This document shows positions 41,118 through 50,900 of a stretch of DNA of 64,000 nucleotides, piece after piece. The DNA comes from Flammeovirgaceae bacterium UBA2338 (GTDB taxonomy: Bacteria > Bacteroidota > Bacteroidia > Cytophagales > Cyclobacteriaceae), in the NCBI GenBank assembly GCA_002344795.1, contig DDUM01000027.1, forward strand, positions 62,001 through 126,000, given 5' to 3'. The notes under the pieces are model-generated. The model did not search any database. It was not told the DNA's origin and was given only the letters and a program-made list of their open reading frames with translations. How positions within the stretch are numbered: position 1 is the first letter of the stretch; each line of letters begins with the position of its first letter. The position numbers and the translations under genes were made by a program.

Positions 41118-42152
41118 CTAATTATTTTTTAGAATCGCTTTATTCATTCTCTTCACAACCCCTGGCCCTTCATAAATAAAGCCTGTATAGAGTTGAATTA
41201 AATCAGCACCTGCGTTCAACTTATCAAGAGCATCCTGAGGATTCATAATACCCCCCACACCAATGATAGGATAGTCAGGACCGAGTTGCTTTCTCAAATA
41301 ACCAATCACCTCCGTAGATTTCGATGTCAATGGTTTTCCACTCAAACCACCTGCTCCTATGGTGCCTACTTCATCCGAAGAAGTCTGCAACGCCTCACGA
41401 CTAATGGTGGTATTGGTTGCAATGACACCATCCGTTTTAGTTTCTTTCAGTATTTCAACAATGTCGTCAAGTTGGGAAGTAGTGAGGTCAGGAGCAATTT
41501 TTAATAATACCGGTTTTACTTTTTCCTTAGAACGGCTCAATCCCTTGACATGGGACATCAATCTTTTCAGCGGTTCTTTATCCTGCAGCTCACGCAGGCC
41601 TGGCGTATTGGGTGAACTGACATTTACAACGAAGTAATTTACATGCGGATGTAACGCTTCAAAGCATAACATATAATCGGAAAATGCCTTCTCGTTAGGC
41701 GTGTCTTTGTTCTTACCAATATTACCTCCAATAATTACTTTTGAGTTCCTTTTTTTTAATCGTTCAACCGCCTTCTCCACTCCCTCATTGTTAAATCCCA
41801 TCCTGTTGATCAGTGCCTGATCTTTAGGCAAGCGAAAGAGGCGCGGCTTCTCATTACCAAGCTGAGGCCGAGGAGTAAGTGTGCCAATCTCAATAAAACC
41901 AAATCCAAAACAAGCCAATTCATCAATAAGTTTTGCGTCCTTATCAAACCCAGCAGCAAGGCCCACCGGGTTAGTAAACTTTAACCCAAAGAGCTCCTTT
42001 TCAAGTCGGGGTTTTTTATAATCAAACAAAGCCCGCAGCAGGGGTTTAAACCCAGGTATTTTACCCTTTAAGGACAGCACTTTAAAAACGAGATGATGGA
42101 TGGCTTCCGGGTCAAAGAGGAAGAGAAAAGGGCGAACCAGTAATTTATACAT
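41118..42152 (-). CDS. pyrD: Quinone-dependent dihydroorotate dehydrogenase (class 2)
   Basis: PyrD oxidises dihydroorotate to orotate on the inner membrane and passes electrons to menaquinone. The 344-residue sequence has the N-terminal membrane-binding helices of class 2 (LVRPFLFLFDPEAIHHLVFK), then FTNPVGLAAGFDKDAKLI, IGTLTPRPQLGNEKPRLFRL, the catalytic-Ser segment NVSSPNTPGLRELQ, IATNTTISREAL and the FMN-binding GVGGI, with GADLIQLYTGFIYEGPG at the end. Length is normal. A TATCTTTG box precedes the start. Confidence 0.95.
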   Translation of the reverse strand: MYKLLVRPFLFLFDPEAIHHLVFKVLSLKGKIPGFKPLLRALFDYKKPRLEKELFGLKFTNPVGLAAGFDKDAKLIDELACFGFGFIEIGTLTPRPQLGNEKPRLFRLPKDQALINRMGFNNEGVEKAVERLKKRNSKVIIGGNIGKNKDTPNEKAFSDYMLCFEALHPHVNYFVVNVSSPNTPGLRELQDKEPLKRLMSHVKGLSRSKEKVKPVLLKIAPDLTTSQLDDIVEILKETKTDGVIATNTTISREALQTSSDEVGTIGAGGLSGKPLTSKSTEVIGYLRKQLGPDYPIIGVGGIMNPQDALDKLNAGADLIQLYTGFIYEGPGVVKRMNKAILKNN

Positions 42153-42171
42153 TGATCACTTTGGGTTGCTG

Positions 42172-42179
42172 CAAAGATA
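42172..42179 (-). promoter_or_regulatory. Candidate -7 box of pyrD
   Basis: TATCTTTG on the minus strand matches TAnnTTTG and lies 19 bases before the ATG at 42152. No -33 element was found; xerD ends five bases away on the same strand. Confidence 0.35.
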
Positions 42180-42184
42180 ACGCA

Positions 42185-43081
42185 TTAACTTCTTGGATGA
42201 AATTCCTGGATTACTTGTCTTAAATAATCCCGATCCAAATGGGTATAAATTTCAGTGGTGGTAATGGACTCATGGCCAAGCATCTCTTGTACGGCACGTA
42301 AATCTGCACCACCTTCAATCAGATGAGTAGCAAACGAATGCCGGAAAGTGTGAGGACTTATGACTTTTTTAAGTCCGATTTGTTCTGCCAATCGTTTTAT
42401 AATGGTGAAGATCATCACACGTGTCAGCTTTTTTCCTCTGCGATTGAGAAACATATAGCTCTCAAAATCCTTTTGCACGGGTACATGTACTCTTATTTGC
42501 TCTTTGTAAATGGTAAGGAATTTAAGCGCATCCTTACCCACAGGCACAAGCCTCTCCTTATTTCCTTTTCCTACAACTCTTAAGAAACCCACATCGAAAT
42601 ACACATTATTCACGCGCAAGTCTACCAATTCTGAAACCCTAAGTCCCGAGCTGTAGAGCACCTCCAACATGGCCCTATTCCTTCCACCTTCTGGTGTAGA
42701 CATATCAATGGCCTCCAAAAGCTGTTCAATCTCGATATAGCTAAGGGTATCCGGTAGCTTCCTTCCCAGCTTGGGTCCCTCGATCAATAGTGTCGGATCC
42801 TTATCCAACAATTCTTCATAAATCAAGTACTTATAAAAAGCTTTCACTCCCGAAAGAATTCTTGCCTGGCTGTGTGCACTCATCCCCAACTCACTGACAT
42901 AAGTAAGGAATGCTTGTAAGTGTTTTGAGGTAATTTTTAATGGGGACAATCCCTTAAGACTCATATCAGCAAACTGCTGAAGTTTTTGGATATCCCGCAC
43001 ATAAGCTTCGATTGAATTGGCTGAAAGCGACCGTTCCAATTTTAAATAATTGCCGAATTGTTTAATATGCACATCCCACAT
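42185..43081 (-). CDS. xerD: Tyrosine recombinase XerD-like
   Basis: The 298-residue integrase-type recombinase has the N-terminal SAM-like core-binding domain (FGNYLKLERSLSANSIEAYV) and the catalytic domain with Arg in VLYSSGLRVSELVDLR, Lys in VGKGNKERLVPVG, His-x-x-Arg in SPHTFRHSFATHLIEGG, His in EMLGHESITTTEIY and the Tyr nucleophile in IYTHLDRDYLRQVI. The length and the lack of phage or transposon genes nearby mark it as the chromosomal dimer-resolution enzyme that works with FtsK, whose gene is 8 kb away. Confidence 0.9.
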   Translation of the reverse strand: MWDVHIKQFGNYLKLERSLSANSIEAYVRDIQKLQQFADMSLKGLSPLKITSKHLQAFLTYVSELGMSAHSQARILSGVKAFYKYLIYEELLDKDPTLLIEGPKLGRKLPDTLSYIEIEQLLEAIDMSTPEGGRNRAMLEVLYSSGLRVSELVDLRVNNVYFDVGFLRVVGKGNKERLVPVGKDALKFLTIYKEQIRVHVPVQKDFESYMFLNRRGKKLTRVMIFTIIKRLAEQIGLKKVISPHTFRHSFATHLIEGGADLRAVQEMLGHESITTTEIYTHLDRDYLRQVIQEFHPRS

Positions 43082-43175
43082 ACGCAGTCAAAATTCAAGA
43101 TTCATTACTCAGAAAACAAGTATGACCCCTTAACTCGTTTTTGGTTCGTAAATGACTACCCATTATCTTTCCACA

Positions 43176-43595
43176 ATGAAAATCCAAATTATCAACGGGC
43201 CTAATCTCAATCTCTTAGGAACACGAGAGAAGTCGATCTATGGAGACCAAACCTTTGATGATTATCTAAAAATACTTCAAAACAGATTCCCGGAAGTCGC
43301 TATTGATTACTATCAATCCAATGTGGAGGGTGAGATCATCAATAAACTTCATAAAGTGGGGTTCTCATACGATGGTATAGTGCTTAATGCTGGCGCTTAC
43401 ACCCATACTTCCATCGCCATCCATGATGCGATTGGTTCTATCACCACAAAGGTGGCTGAAGTACACATTTCTAATCTGCATGCCCGGGAGGAATTCAGGC
43501 ATAAAAGTCTGATCACATCAAAGTGTGTGGGGCTTATTACTGGTTTTGGAATGGAGGGCTATGCTATGGCAATCCAATATTTTATTTCAAAATAA
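43176..43595 (+). CDS. aroQ: Type II 3-dehydroquinate dehydratase
   Basis: AroQ converts 3-dehydroquinate to 3-dehydroshikimate in aromatic amino acid synthesis. The 139-residue form begins MKIQIINGPNLNLLGTREKS, with the catalytic Tyr in SIYGDQTF, NAGAYTHTSIAIHDAI, and EVHISNLHAREEFRHKSLI with the catalytic His and substrate-binding Arg. I chose the ATG at 43176, which is the family's start; the one at 43152 adds eight residues. It is a stand-alone gene, as often in Bacteroidota. Confidence 0.95.
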   Translation: MKIQIINGPNLNLLGTREKSIYGDQTFDDYLKILQNRFPEVAIDYYQSNVEGEIINKLHKVGFSYDGIVLNAGAYTHTSIAIHDAIGSITTKVAEVHISNLHAREEFRHKSLITSKCVGLITGFGMEGYAMAIQYFISK

Positions 43596-43710
43596 ATTTT
43601 CACAAAAACATACTCGGGTAGCACAATAAAGCAAGTCCTTAAATAAGTTCTATTGCCAAAAACATAAAAATTATTTTCTTGGGCAAAAATTAACATTTGA
43701 TCCATTGAGC

Positions 43711-44478
43711 ATGTACAGAAATATTTTCATCACCCTCATCTTAATCGTCAGTTTATCCTCGTCCGCATGGTCGCAAAAAAATATTACCGACCAAAACAAT
43801 GGATGGTATATGTATTTTGGGAACCATAAAATATCAGACAAGTATAGTTTACACACTGAATACCAGTGGCGCAGAGGCGAAGTGATTAAAGATTGGCAGC
43901 AATCATTGACAAGAATTGGACTGGATTACAAATTATCACCCGATGTAATGGTTACAGCAGGATACGGCTACATTGTAACACACCCCTATGGAGATCAACC
44001 AGTGCCGTTTAAGTTTCATGAACATCGTATCTGGGAGCAGTTAATACTCAATCAAAATGTCGGTCGGTTTTATTTTAATCACCGATTCAGACTTGAACAA
44101 CGGTACATAGAAAATAGAATCAATGATGGATCAGGCAGCTCAAATAAAGATGGGTATACGCACAAAAAGAGAGCGCGGTATCGGTTTATGGTTAACGTTC
44201 CGATCAACAAACCTACAATGGAAAAGGGTGCTTTTTTCGCAAGTGTATATGATGAGGTCTTTTTACAATACGGCCCCAATTTCGGATTGAACTATCTTGA
44301 TCAAAACAGGTTATATGGTGCTTTAGGTTATGTTCTTTCGTCCAATGCCCAGGTACAGGTGGGCTACCTCAATCAATATGTAATAAAAGGTAATGCCGTA
44401 GACGTAGAGAATAATCATACCCTTCAATTTTCTTTGACTTACCATTTTGACTTTAGAAAGAAGAAAACGGACAATTAG
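43711..44478 (+). CDS. DUF2490 outer-membrane protein
   Basis: The protein of 255 residues has a signal peptide (SLSSSAWSQ) and matches DUF2490: NNGWYMYFGNHKISDKYSLH, EYQWRRGEVIKDWQQSLTRI, GYGYIVTHPYG, PFKFHEHRIWEQL and NHRFRLEQRYIENR. The alternating aromatic strands and the Phe at the end (SLTYHFDFRKK) indicate a small beta-barrel. Function is unknown. The ATG at 43711 is used; a TTG six bases earlier is less likely. Confidence 0.8.
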   Translation: MYRNIFITLILIVSLSSSAWSQKNITDQNNGWYMYFGNHKISDKYSLHTEYQWRRGEVIKDWQQSLTRIGLDYKLSPDVMVTAGYGYIVTHPYGDQPVPFKFHEHRIWEQLILNQNVGRFYFNHRFRLEQRYIENRINDGSGSSNKDGYTHKKRARYRFMVNVPINKPTMEKGAFFASVYDEVFLQYGPNFGLNYLDQNRLYGALGYVLSSNAQVQVGYLNQYVIKGNAVDVENNHTLQFSLTYHFDFRKKKTDN

Positions 44479-44500
44479 AACATCACGATTTGATAATTGC

Positions 44501-44508
44501 TAATTTTG
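44501..44508 (+). promoter_or_regulatory. Candidate -7 box of marC-rnhA
   Basis: TAATTTTG matches TAnnTTTG and is followed by C. The ATG is 19 bases downstream at 44528. No -33 element at the right distance. Confidence 0.4.
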
Positions 44509-44527
44509 CTCATTAACTTTTATCCAT

Positions 44528-45106
44528 ATGGGCACATTTAACATAACCGAGGTATTCTCAGTTACCCTCATTCTGTTTTCAGTCATCGACATCCTGGGTT
44601 CAATTCCATTGATCCTTATGATTAAAAAGAGGGACGGCAGGATTTATGCCGAGAAAGCAACCATCATTTCCGCTGTACTTATGGTTATTTTCCTATTTCT
44701 AGGACAATCTATCCTTATGCTATTCGGCTTAGATGTGGCTTCCTTTGCCTTGGCCGGGGCCATCGTCATTTTCATTATTGCCCTGGAGATGATATTGGGC
44801 ATCACCATAATCAAAGATGACCCTGAGGCCAGTGGATCAGGATCAGTGGTGCCCCTGGCATTCCCATTAATTGCAGGAGCCGGCACCCTTACTACCATTC
44901 TCTCATTAAGAGCTGTGTACTCAGAAATAAATGTATTGATTGGCATTTTGGTCAACACGGTTTTTGTCTATGTTGTTTTGCGACTTGCGGGTTGGCTGGA
45001 GCGTGTCATTGGAAAATCCGGTTTCTCTGTACTGAGGCGCGTATTCGGGGTTATCCTCCTGGCGATTGGTGTTAAAATATTCAAGTCAAACATAGGAACT
45101 GTTTAA
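44528..45106 (+). CDS. MarC-family integral membrane protein
   Basis: The 192-residue protein has six hydrophobic segments and the MarC hallmarks: SVIDILGSIPLILMIKKRDG near the start, VASFALAGAIVIFIIALEMI, the short cytoplasmic loop IIKDDPEASGSG, and VVPLAFPLIAGAGTLTTILS. MarC was named for a link to multiple antibiotic resistance that later work did not support; its activity is unknown. It lies three bases before the RNase HI gene, in one operon. Confidence 0.9.
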   Translation: MGTFNITEVFSVTLILFSVIDILGSIPLILMIKKRDGRIYAEKATIISAVLMVIFLFLGQSILMLFGLDVASFALAGAIVIFIIALEMILGITIIKDDPEASGSGSVVPLAFPLIAGAGTLTTILSLRAVYSEINVLIGILVNTVFVYVVLRLAGWLERVIGKSGFSVLRRVFGVILLAIGVKIFKSNIGTV

Positions 45107-45109
45107 TTA

Positions 45110-45565
45110 ATGATTCAAATTTTTACAGATGGTGCAGCGCAAGGAAATCCAGGGCCTGGCGGCTATGGAACCATACTTCGCTATGGAAAGCATGAAAAAG
45201 AACTCAGTGAAGGTTTTAGATTAACTACCAATAACCGAATGGAATTGCTGGCCGTTATTGTAGGGCTGGAGTCAATAAAAAAAAGTGGCATCCCTGTTAC
45301 TGTTATATCTGACTCAAAGTACGTAGTAGAGGCAGTAGAAAAGGGATGGATATGGACCTGGGAGAAAAACAATTTCAAGAAGAAGGCCAATCCGGATTTA
45401 TGGAAAAGGTTTATTCCGTTGTATCATAAATTCAAACCCAAGTTCAAATGGATAAAAGGGCATGCGGGACATGCCGAGAACGAACGCTGTGATCAGTTAG
45501 CTGTAGATGCTGCACAAGGCTACAACCTTAAGATTGACGAAGAATACGAAAAATCCAAAGCTTAG
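45110..45565 (+). CDS. rnhA: Ribonuclease HI
   Basis: RNase HI cuts the RNA strand of RNA-DNA hybrids. The DEDD residues are visible: Asp in QIFTDGAAQGNPGPGGYGT, Glu in TTNNRMELLAVIVGL, Asp in VISDSKYVVEAVEKGW and the last Asp in HAENERCDQLAVDAA. The basic handle region has WEKNNFKKKANPDLWKRF. The length of 151 is standard. It follows marC by three bases and converges on the next gene with a four-base overlap. Confidence 0.95.
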   Translation: MIQIFTDGAAQGNPGPGGYGTILRYGKHEKELSEGFRLTTNNRMELLAVIVGLESIKKSGIPVTVISDSKYVVEAVEKGWIWTWEKNNFKKKANPDLWKRFIPLYHKFKPKFKWIKGHAGHAENERCDQLAVDAAQGYNLKIDEEYEKSKA

Positions 45566-46908
45566 TCTAAGACGCGCTCTTCTTCGTCTGCATGAATACC
45601 CAAAGATTTCAACTCTTTTAAGATGGGGTCGTAGAGCTCTTTACTTACAGGAATACATACACCCCTCTGCGTTACTTTACCTTCAAGAAAAAGTTTTGCA
45701 GCAATAGCTAATGGCAGACCCACGCCTTTTGCCATAGCAGTATTAACTGAATCATCGCCCAACATTATTATATAAGACTGAATTTCATGAGTCTTTTTAC
45801 CTAATTCATAAGTAAACCGATGCCACATAACAATCATGTCCTTATCATGTGGTTCCAGTTTCCATCGTTTATTAAGAATCTGTTCTAATATCTGCGCAGG
45901 AGTCCCCTTTTCAAGTCCAACCAAATCATTGTTAAAAAGTCCTGACCATTTAAGTTTCTCCATTTCAGCACTTGATGCTTCTAGTCCGAATCGGGCAATA
46001 AGTTTTCCTTCCACCATCTCCACATCATCATAGGGCAAAAAAGAATTGATAAAATTGCGATGCGTCATTTTATTCACTTCCTCCATCTGATAGGTATCAT
46101 CTGTGCACCCCAATTGCACCAGTATGTTCCATGCAGAACAAAAACCTTCATTTCTTAACGTCCCCCGTAACATGGTTTTTACTCCGTTCAAACCATAGGT
46201 ATCCATGTATTTTAATGAATTGCGATTGGCATACCCCTGAAAATTCCCATACTTAGGAATTTGCACGTTGGTGGTACGGGTAAATAATTGAGGGTACGAA
46301 ATGAATTTGTACTGATTTTCCTGCTTAAATTTCGCTGTCCCTTGTCCCGCCATCACAACATTACGAGGGTTCCATGTAAATTTATATCTCCAGGGGTTAT
46401 CAGGGTCAGTTTCTGGTGCAATTAAACCACCTGTAAATGATTCGAAGGACAAAATCTTACCACCCTCTGCTTTTACTCTATCTATTACTTCCATCGCGCT
46501 CATATGATCAATTCCAGGATCAAGCCCACATTCATTCATAAATAAAAGTCCTTTCGATTTTGCCTCCTCATGGAATGAGTTCATTTCGTCCGACACGTAG
46601 CTTGCATTGAAAAGGTGTTTGCCAAGAGAGAGACAATGTCTGGCAACTATAGGGTGAAAGGCAGCCGGTAATAATGAAATAACAACATCCGATGACGCAA
46701 TCACCTTATCGCATAACTCAGCTTCTTCAATATTAAAACGAATAGCGGTTCCATTTTTAGATTCCCCTATTCTTTCTTCAGCTGATTGAACATTAAAGTC
46801 CCCCACGGTTACATGCCATCCGCCTTCAGCAGCATGATCCAGCAAATAAGTGATTGCCGCAGAAGATGATCTTCCGGCACCCAATACCAATATTGACTTT
46901 TCCTTCAT
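45562..46908 (-). CDS. Saccharopine-dehydrogenase-like oxidoreductase
   Basis: The 448-residue protein has an N-terminal Rossmann domain (SILVLGAGRSSSAAITYLLD) and the saccharopine dehydrogenase/homospermidine synthase-type C-terminal domain. Landmarks: VISLLPAAFHPIVARHCLSL, NECGLDPGIDHMSAMEVIDR, LSFESFTGGLIAPE, NPWRYKFTWNPRNVVMAGQG. It resembles the LYS9-type reductase, which cleaves or makes saccharopine in lysine metabolism. No lysine-ketoglutarate reductase gene is adjacent, so the pathway (lysine breakdown or a related NAD-dependent step) is unproven. It is divergent from cdd. Confidence 0.78.
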   Translation of the reverse strand: MKEKSILVLGAGRSSSAAITYLLDHAAEGGWHVTVGDFNVQSAEERIGESKNGTAIRFNIEEAELCDKVIASSDVVISLLPAAFHPIVARHCLSLGKHLFNASYVSDEMNSFHEEAKSKGLLFMNECGLDPGIDHMSAMEVIDRVKAEGGKILSFESFTGGLIAPETDPDNPWRYKFTWNPRNVVMAGQGTAKFKQENQYKFISYPQLFTRTTNVQIPKYGNFQGYANRNSLKYMDTYGLNGVKTMLRGTLRNEGFCSAWNILVQLGCTDDTYQMEEVNKMTHRNFINSFLPYDDVEMVEGKLIARFGLEASSAEMEKLKWSGLFNNDLVGLEKGTPAQILEQILNKRWKLEPHDKDMIVMWHRFTYELGKKTHEIQSYIIMLGDDSVNTAMAKGVGLPLAIAAKLFLEGKVTQRGVCIPVSKELYDPILKELKSLGIHADEEERVLD

Positions 46909-46964
46909 TTCGCAAAACTTTAAAACCTAATCTCCAGGTTTTCAAGCGCCAAATTAAAGGAATT

Positions 46965-47498
46965 ATGTCCAATTTCTTTTTAGGAAGACGTGGGTTTATT
47001 AACTTAGAAGAATACCTTCCTTCATTGCCTATGAAAGGACTATTGACCTTTGAGCAAATTGAAGATTTGGATTCAGAATCCAAATACCTTGTCCATAAAG
47101 CGAAGGATGCCGCTCAATACGCCTATGCTCCCTACTCAAAATTTCATGTTGGGGCTGCTCTTATTCTTGAGAATGATATTTTAGTGATCGGAAATAATCA
47201 GGAAAATGTTGCTTACCCTATGTGCATGTGTGCAGAACGCGTTGCATTATACACAGCTGCCTCCTCCCATCAGGGTAAAAAGATAAAAAAGATGGCTGTT
47301 GTGGCTCATAAAAAGAACCAAAAAGAGCTTACAGCCGCTACCCCTTGCGGAGGTTGCAGACAAGTAATGCTGGAATATGAAACCTTGCAAAACACCCCTA
47401 TTCAAATTGTTTTGCTGACTAAAGAATCCAAATGGACAATATTCCCTTCAGCATCGTTTTTACTACCATTCAGTTTCAATAAGGAGAACCTTATATAA
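46965..47498 (+). CDS. cdd: Cytidine deaminase
   Basis: Cdd deaminates cytidine and deoxycytidine to uridine forms. The zinc site is complete: CAER in YPMCMCAERVALY carries the first Cys and the proton-shuttling Glu, and TPCGGCRQVMLEYE holds the other two Cys. AYAPYSKFHVGAALILENDI is the family N-terminal motif and SASFLLPFSF the end. The start is uncertain: 46965 gives 177 residues and a basic extension; an ATG at 47031 (MKGLLTFEQ) matches homologues best. An earlier frame start at 46854 is rejected, as it overlaps the divergent gene. It fits with the pyrimidine genes pyrD and pyrF in the region. Confidence 0.92.
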   Translation: MSNFFLGRRGFINLEEYLPSLPMKGLLTFEQIEDLDSESKYLVHKAKDAAQYAYAPYSKFHVGAALILENDILVIGNNQENVAYPMCMCAERVALYTAASSHQGKKIKKMAVVAHKKNQKELTAATPCGGCRQVMLEYETLQNTPIQIVLLTKESKWTIFPSASFLLPFSFNKENLI

Positions 47499-47595
47499 TA
47501 TCGTAGTTAATAGCACCCCAGAACCTTTATTAATACCCTATTATCCTCTAAATTGAGCCAATAAATAATTTTCTTATACTGTTATCCAAGAATTA

Positions 47596-47961
47596 ATGAC
47601 TCCACTCATAATTGCAGAAACCCCTGAAACTCCTAATGTATTGATGGATAAAACACAAGGCAAATTTCATGTAGCCGGAAGGTCTCTCATTGAGAATGCC
47701 AATGATTTTTATCACCCTATTGTTGAATGGTTAAAGGAGTACGCAAAGGAACCAAACCCTGAAACTGACATTTCATTTAAATTTGAATACCTTAATATTA
47801 ATTCGTCAAAATCCGTATTGGATTTGCTTACAGTTTTGGAAAAAACAAAAGGAGTAACTGTCACCTGGTATTTCAATGAAGAAGATGAAGACATGGAAGA
47901 AATTGGAGAAGAATTGGCTGAGCTCGTGACCATACCTTTCAAATTTGAGATATACTCTTAA
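47596..47961 (+). CDS. SiaC/DUF1987 regulatory phosphoprotein
   Basis: The 121-residue protein matches DUF1987, the SiaC family. It starts IIAETPETPNVLMDKTQGKF, then ISGRSxxEN-like VAGRSLIENANDFYHPI, FKFEYLNINSSKSVLDLL with Ser70-Ser71 at the place where Pseudomonas SiaC carries its regulatory phospho-Thr, and VTWYFNEEDEDMEEIGEELA. In Pseudomonas, SiaC is phosphorylated by SiaB, dephosphorylated by SiaA, and controls a diguanylate cyclase. No SiaA, SiaB or GGDEF gene lies here. Instead the TerB-ABCG transporter gene begins 25 bases downstream, so SiaC may tune the transporter; this is inference. Confidence 0.82.
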   Translation: MTPLIIAETPETPNVLMDKTQGKFHVAGRSLIENANDFYHPIVEWLKEYAKEPNPETDISFKFEYLNINSSKSVLDLLTVLEKTKGVTVTWYFNEEDEDMEEIGEELAELVTIPFKFEIYS

Positions 47962-47986
47962 ATGTGCCTGCATTTGTTAGAGAAAT

Positions 47987-50900
47987 ATGAGTGAGGAAAT
48001 ATTAAAGGCACTTACCCAGTTATTTGCTATCATCACCAAACAAGATGGTGGTGTTACGGTAAACGAACGTCAATACGTCAATCGCTTCTTCCAGCAGGAA
48101 CTTGATCAGGCCTCTGTTCAGGCTTATCTGGAGAGATACGATAAATATTCCGGGTACAGTGAAAAAGGTCCGGCACATCAAATAACAATAGCGGCCCCTT
48201 CTGTCAAGGACTCCATTGTCACACTGGGCATTTGTAAAAAGATCAATCGCACCCTCACTCAGAAACAGAAAGTAATTGTACTGATAAAATTGCTTGAGCT
48301 GGTTGGTTCGGACAACAAGTTTACTCCGCAACGAATGGAAATCATCAACACGGTTTCCACCGTATTCAACATCAGTGCACAAGAATATAAAATGATTGAA
48401 ACTTTTGTGGTCACCACCAGTATGGCCGATCTTGATTTCGCAGATATTCTTGTGGTGAATGCGCAGCCCGAAAAAGCAGCAAAAAAACAAAAGCACATTC
48501 AGACCGAGATAGACGGGAATCTATTCTTCATGAAAGTTCCAAGTGTAGACCTGTATTTCACACAATACCTTGGTAATCAATCCCATTATCTCAATGGATT
48601 TGTCATGCAGTATAACCGCATCTACCTTTTCTCTCATGGAAGTACAATAAAAATACAATCAGGTGACGCACTCTATTACAGCGATATCATTGCTGACTTC
48701 AACGAAGAACTTCAGACTACCAAGCTTTCCTTCAATGCCATCATTGAAGAGTATCGATTTCGAAACGGAGCAATAGGGCTGAAAGATATTGTAGTTTCCG
48801 AAGGTCCCGGTAAGTTAATTGGAATAATGGGTGCCAGTGGAGCTGGTAAAACAACCTTATTGAATGTACTTGCTGGCTTGGAGAAGCCAACAAAAGGGGA
48901 AATTCTAATTAACGGATACAATATTCATTCCCGGCCAGATAAAATTAAAGGCGTGGTAGGTTATGTATCCCAAGATGACTTGCTCATTGAAGAGTTGACA
49001 GTTTTTGAAAACCTGTATTATAATTCAAAACTCTGCTTTGCACATTTTTCTGAAAAAGAAATAAATGATCGGGTGCAGGAGGTGCTTGAAAACCTGGGAC
49101 TCGAAACACGCAAAGATTTGAAAGTAGGAAGTGTTTTGGATAAGAAAATAAGTGGTGGGCAGCGCAAAAGGCTCAACATTGCACTGGAGCTTATTCGCGA
49201 ACCTGCCATTCTATTTTTGGATGAGCCCACCTCCGGGTTGTCCTCCAGAGATTCAGAAAATGTAATTGACCTCCTCAAAGAACTTTCCCTAAAGGGCAAG
49301 TTGGTGTTCGTGATCATTCACCAACCTTCGTCAGATATTTATAAAATGTTTGACAAGATAATTATTATGGATACCGGAGGGTACCCAACCTATTACGGCA
49401 CTCCGATAGAGGCTGTATCTTACTTTAAACGTGCTACCCATCAGGCACATAGCAATAGAGGTCAATGTGAAACCTGCGGAAACGTAAACTCAGAACAAAT
49501 CTTTAACATTATTGAGGCCAAAGTAGTGGACGAATATGGACAGCCAACCAACAAACGGAAGGTGACACCAATGCAATGGCATGATATGTTTAAGAGTAAA
49601 TTTAAAATTTCAACCTTAGCCAACGAAAAGGAAGATCCACCTCAATCCCTTCACATTCCCAGTAAATTAAAACAAACACTAATTTTCGCCACGCGGGATT
49701 TGAAAGCCAAAATAAGCAATCGTCAATATTTGCTTATTAATCTTCTTGAGGCACCTTTTCTAGCGCTTATCCTTTCATTTATCATCAAATATAAAAGCGC
49801 GCCAGGTGGCCAAGCCTATTTATTTCGTTTTAATGAAAATCTACCCGCATATCTTCTGATGAGTATAATCGTTGCCCTGTTTATGGGGCTAACTGTGAGC
49901 GCTGAGGAGATCATCAGAGACCGTAAGATCTTAAAGAGAGAGTCATTTCTAAATTTAAGTTGGAACAGTTACCTCGTATCTAAATTGGGCATCCTTTTCC
50001 TCTTGTCAGCTATCCAAACTTTATTGTTTGTATTGGTGGGCAATCTGATATTAGAGATAAAGGGGATGACGCTGGCTTTTTGGTTTATTCTTTTCACTAC
50101 ATCATGCATGGCCAATGTCCTGGGATTAAATATTTCTTCAGCATTTAATTCCGCAGTTACTGTCTATGTATTGATTCCTCTTTTACTCATTCCACAAATG
50201 ATCTTGAGTGGCGTGCTCTTTAGTTTTGATAAACTTCACACCGTTATTAGCAACAAAGAAAAAGTGCCTTTTGTGGCTGACCTAATGGCTTCCCGGTGGG
50301 CATACGAAGCTTTAGCTGTTCATCAGTTTGTCAACAACGACTACGAAAAAGCTTTCTATTCTTATGAAAAGGAGGCATCAATTGCTGATTTCAAATCAGC
50401 TTATTTGGCCGATGAATTACAGAAGCGAAATCAGTTCGCACTGAATCACTTCCAAAGTGATAATGACTCGATCAGAAGGGAAGTTGGCGCTGCATTAAAC
50501 ATCCTCAAAAATGGGCTCTCAAAAGAATCCTTTACGGAAGGACTTGAGGGCTCAAGTCCTTCTAGAGCGCTAACTGTTGAGGGATATTCAAAAGAATTTG
50601 GCAATCAACTTGAGTTGTATTTAAACAACTACAGAAAACATTACCAAAGTGTATACAACGAGCAAATAAAAATAATGGACTTAAAAATGTCCTTTTTTGA
50701 AAAGGAAGGGTTTGATCTCAATGAGGAAAAAAACAATTATTATAACGAGAGCCTTGCTGACCTGGTAAAAAACGTGAACACCAAAGAACGGCTGTCAATT
50801 GAGAATAACAGACCCATTCAGCTAATTGACCCCATTTTTCAAACACCAAACCCAATTCATCCCCTGGATTATCGCACCGGATTCTTTTTCCCGAAAAAGA

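Noticed and set aside
42185..43081. Mobile-element integrase
   Set aside because: Length, motifs and housekeeping neighbours fit XerD; no attachment-site repeats, transposase or phage genes are present.
46854..46964. N-terminal extension of cytidine deaminase
   Set aside because: It would overlap the divergent oxidoreductase gene by 55 bases, and homologues start much closer to the AYAPYSKF motif.
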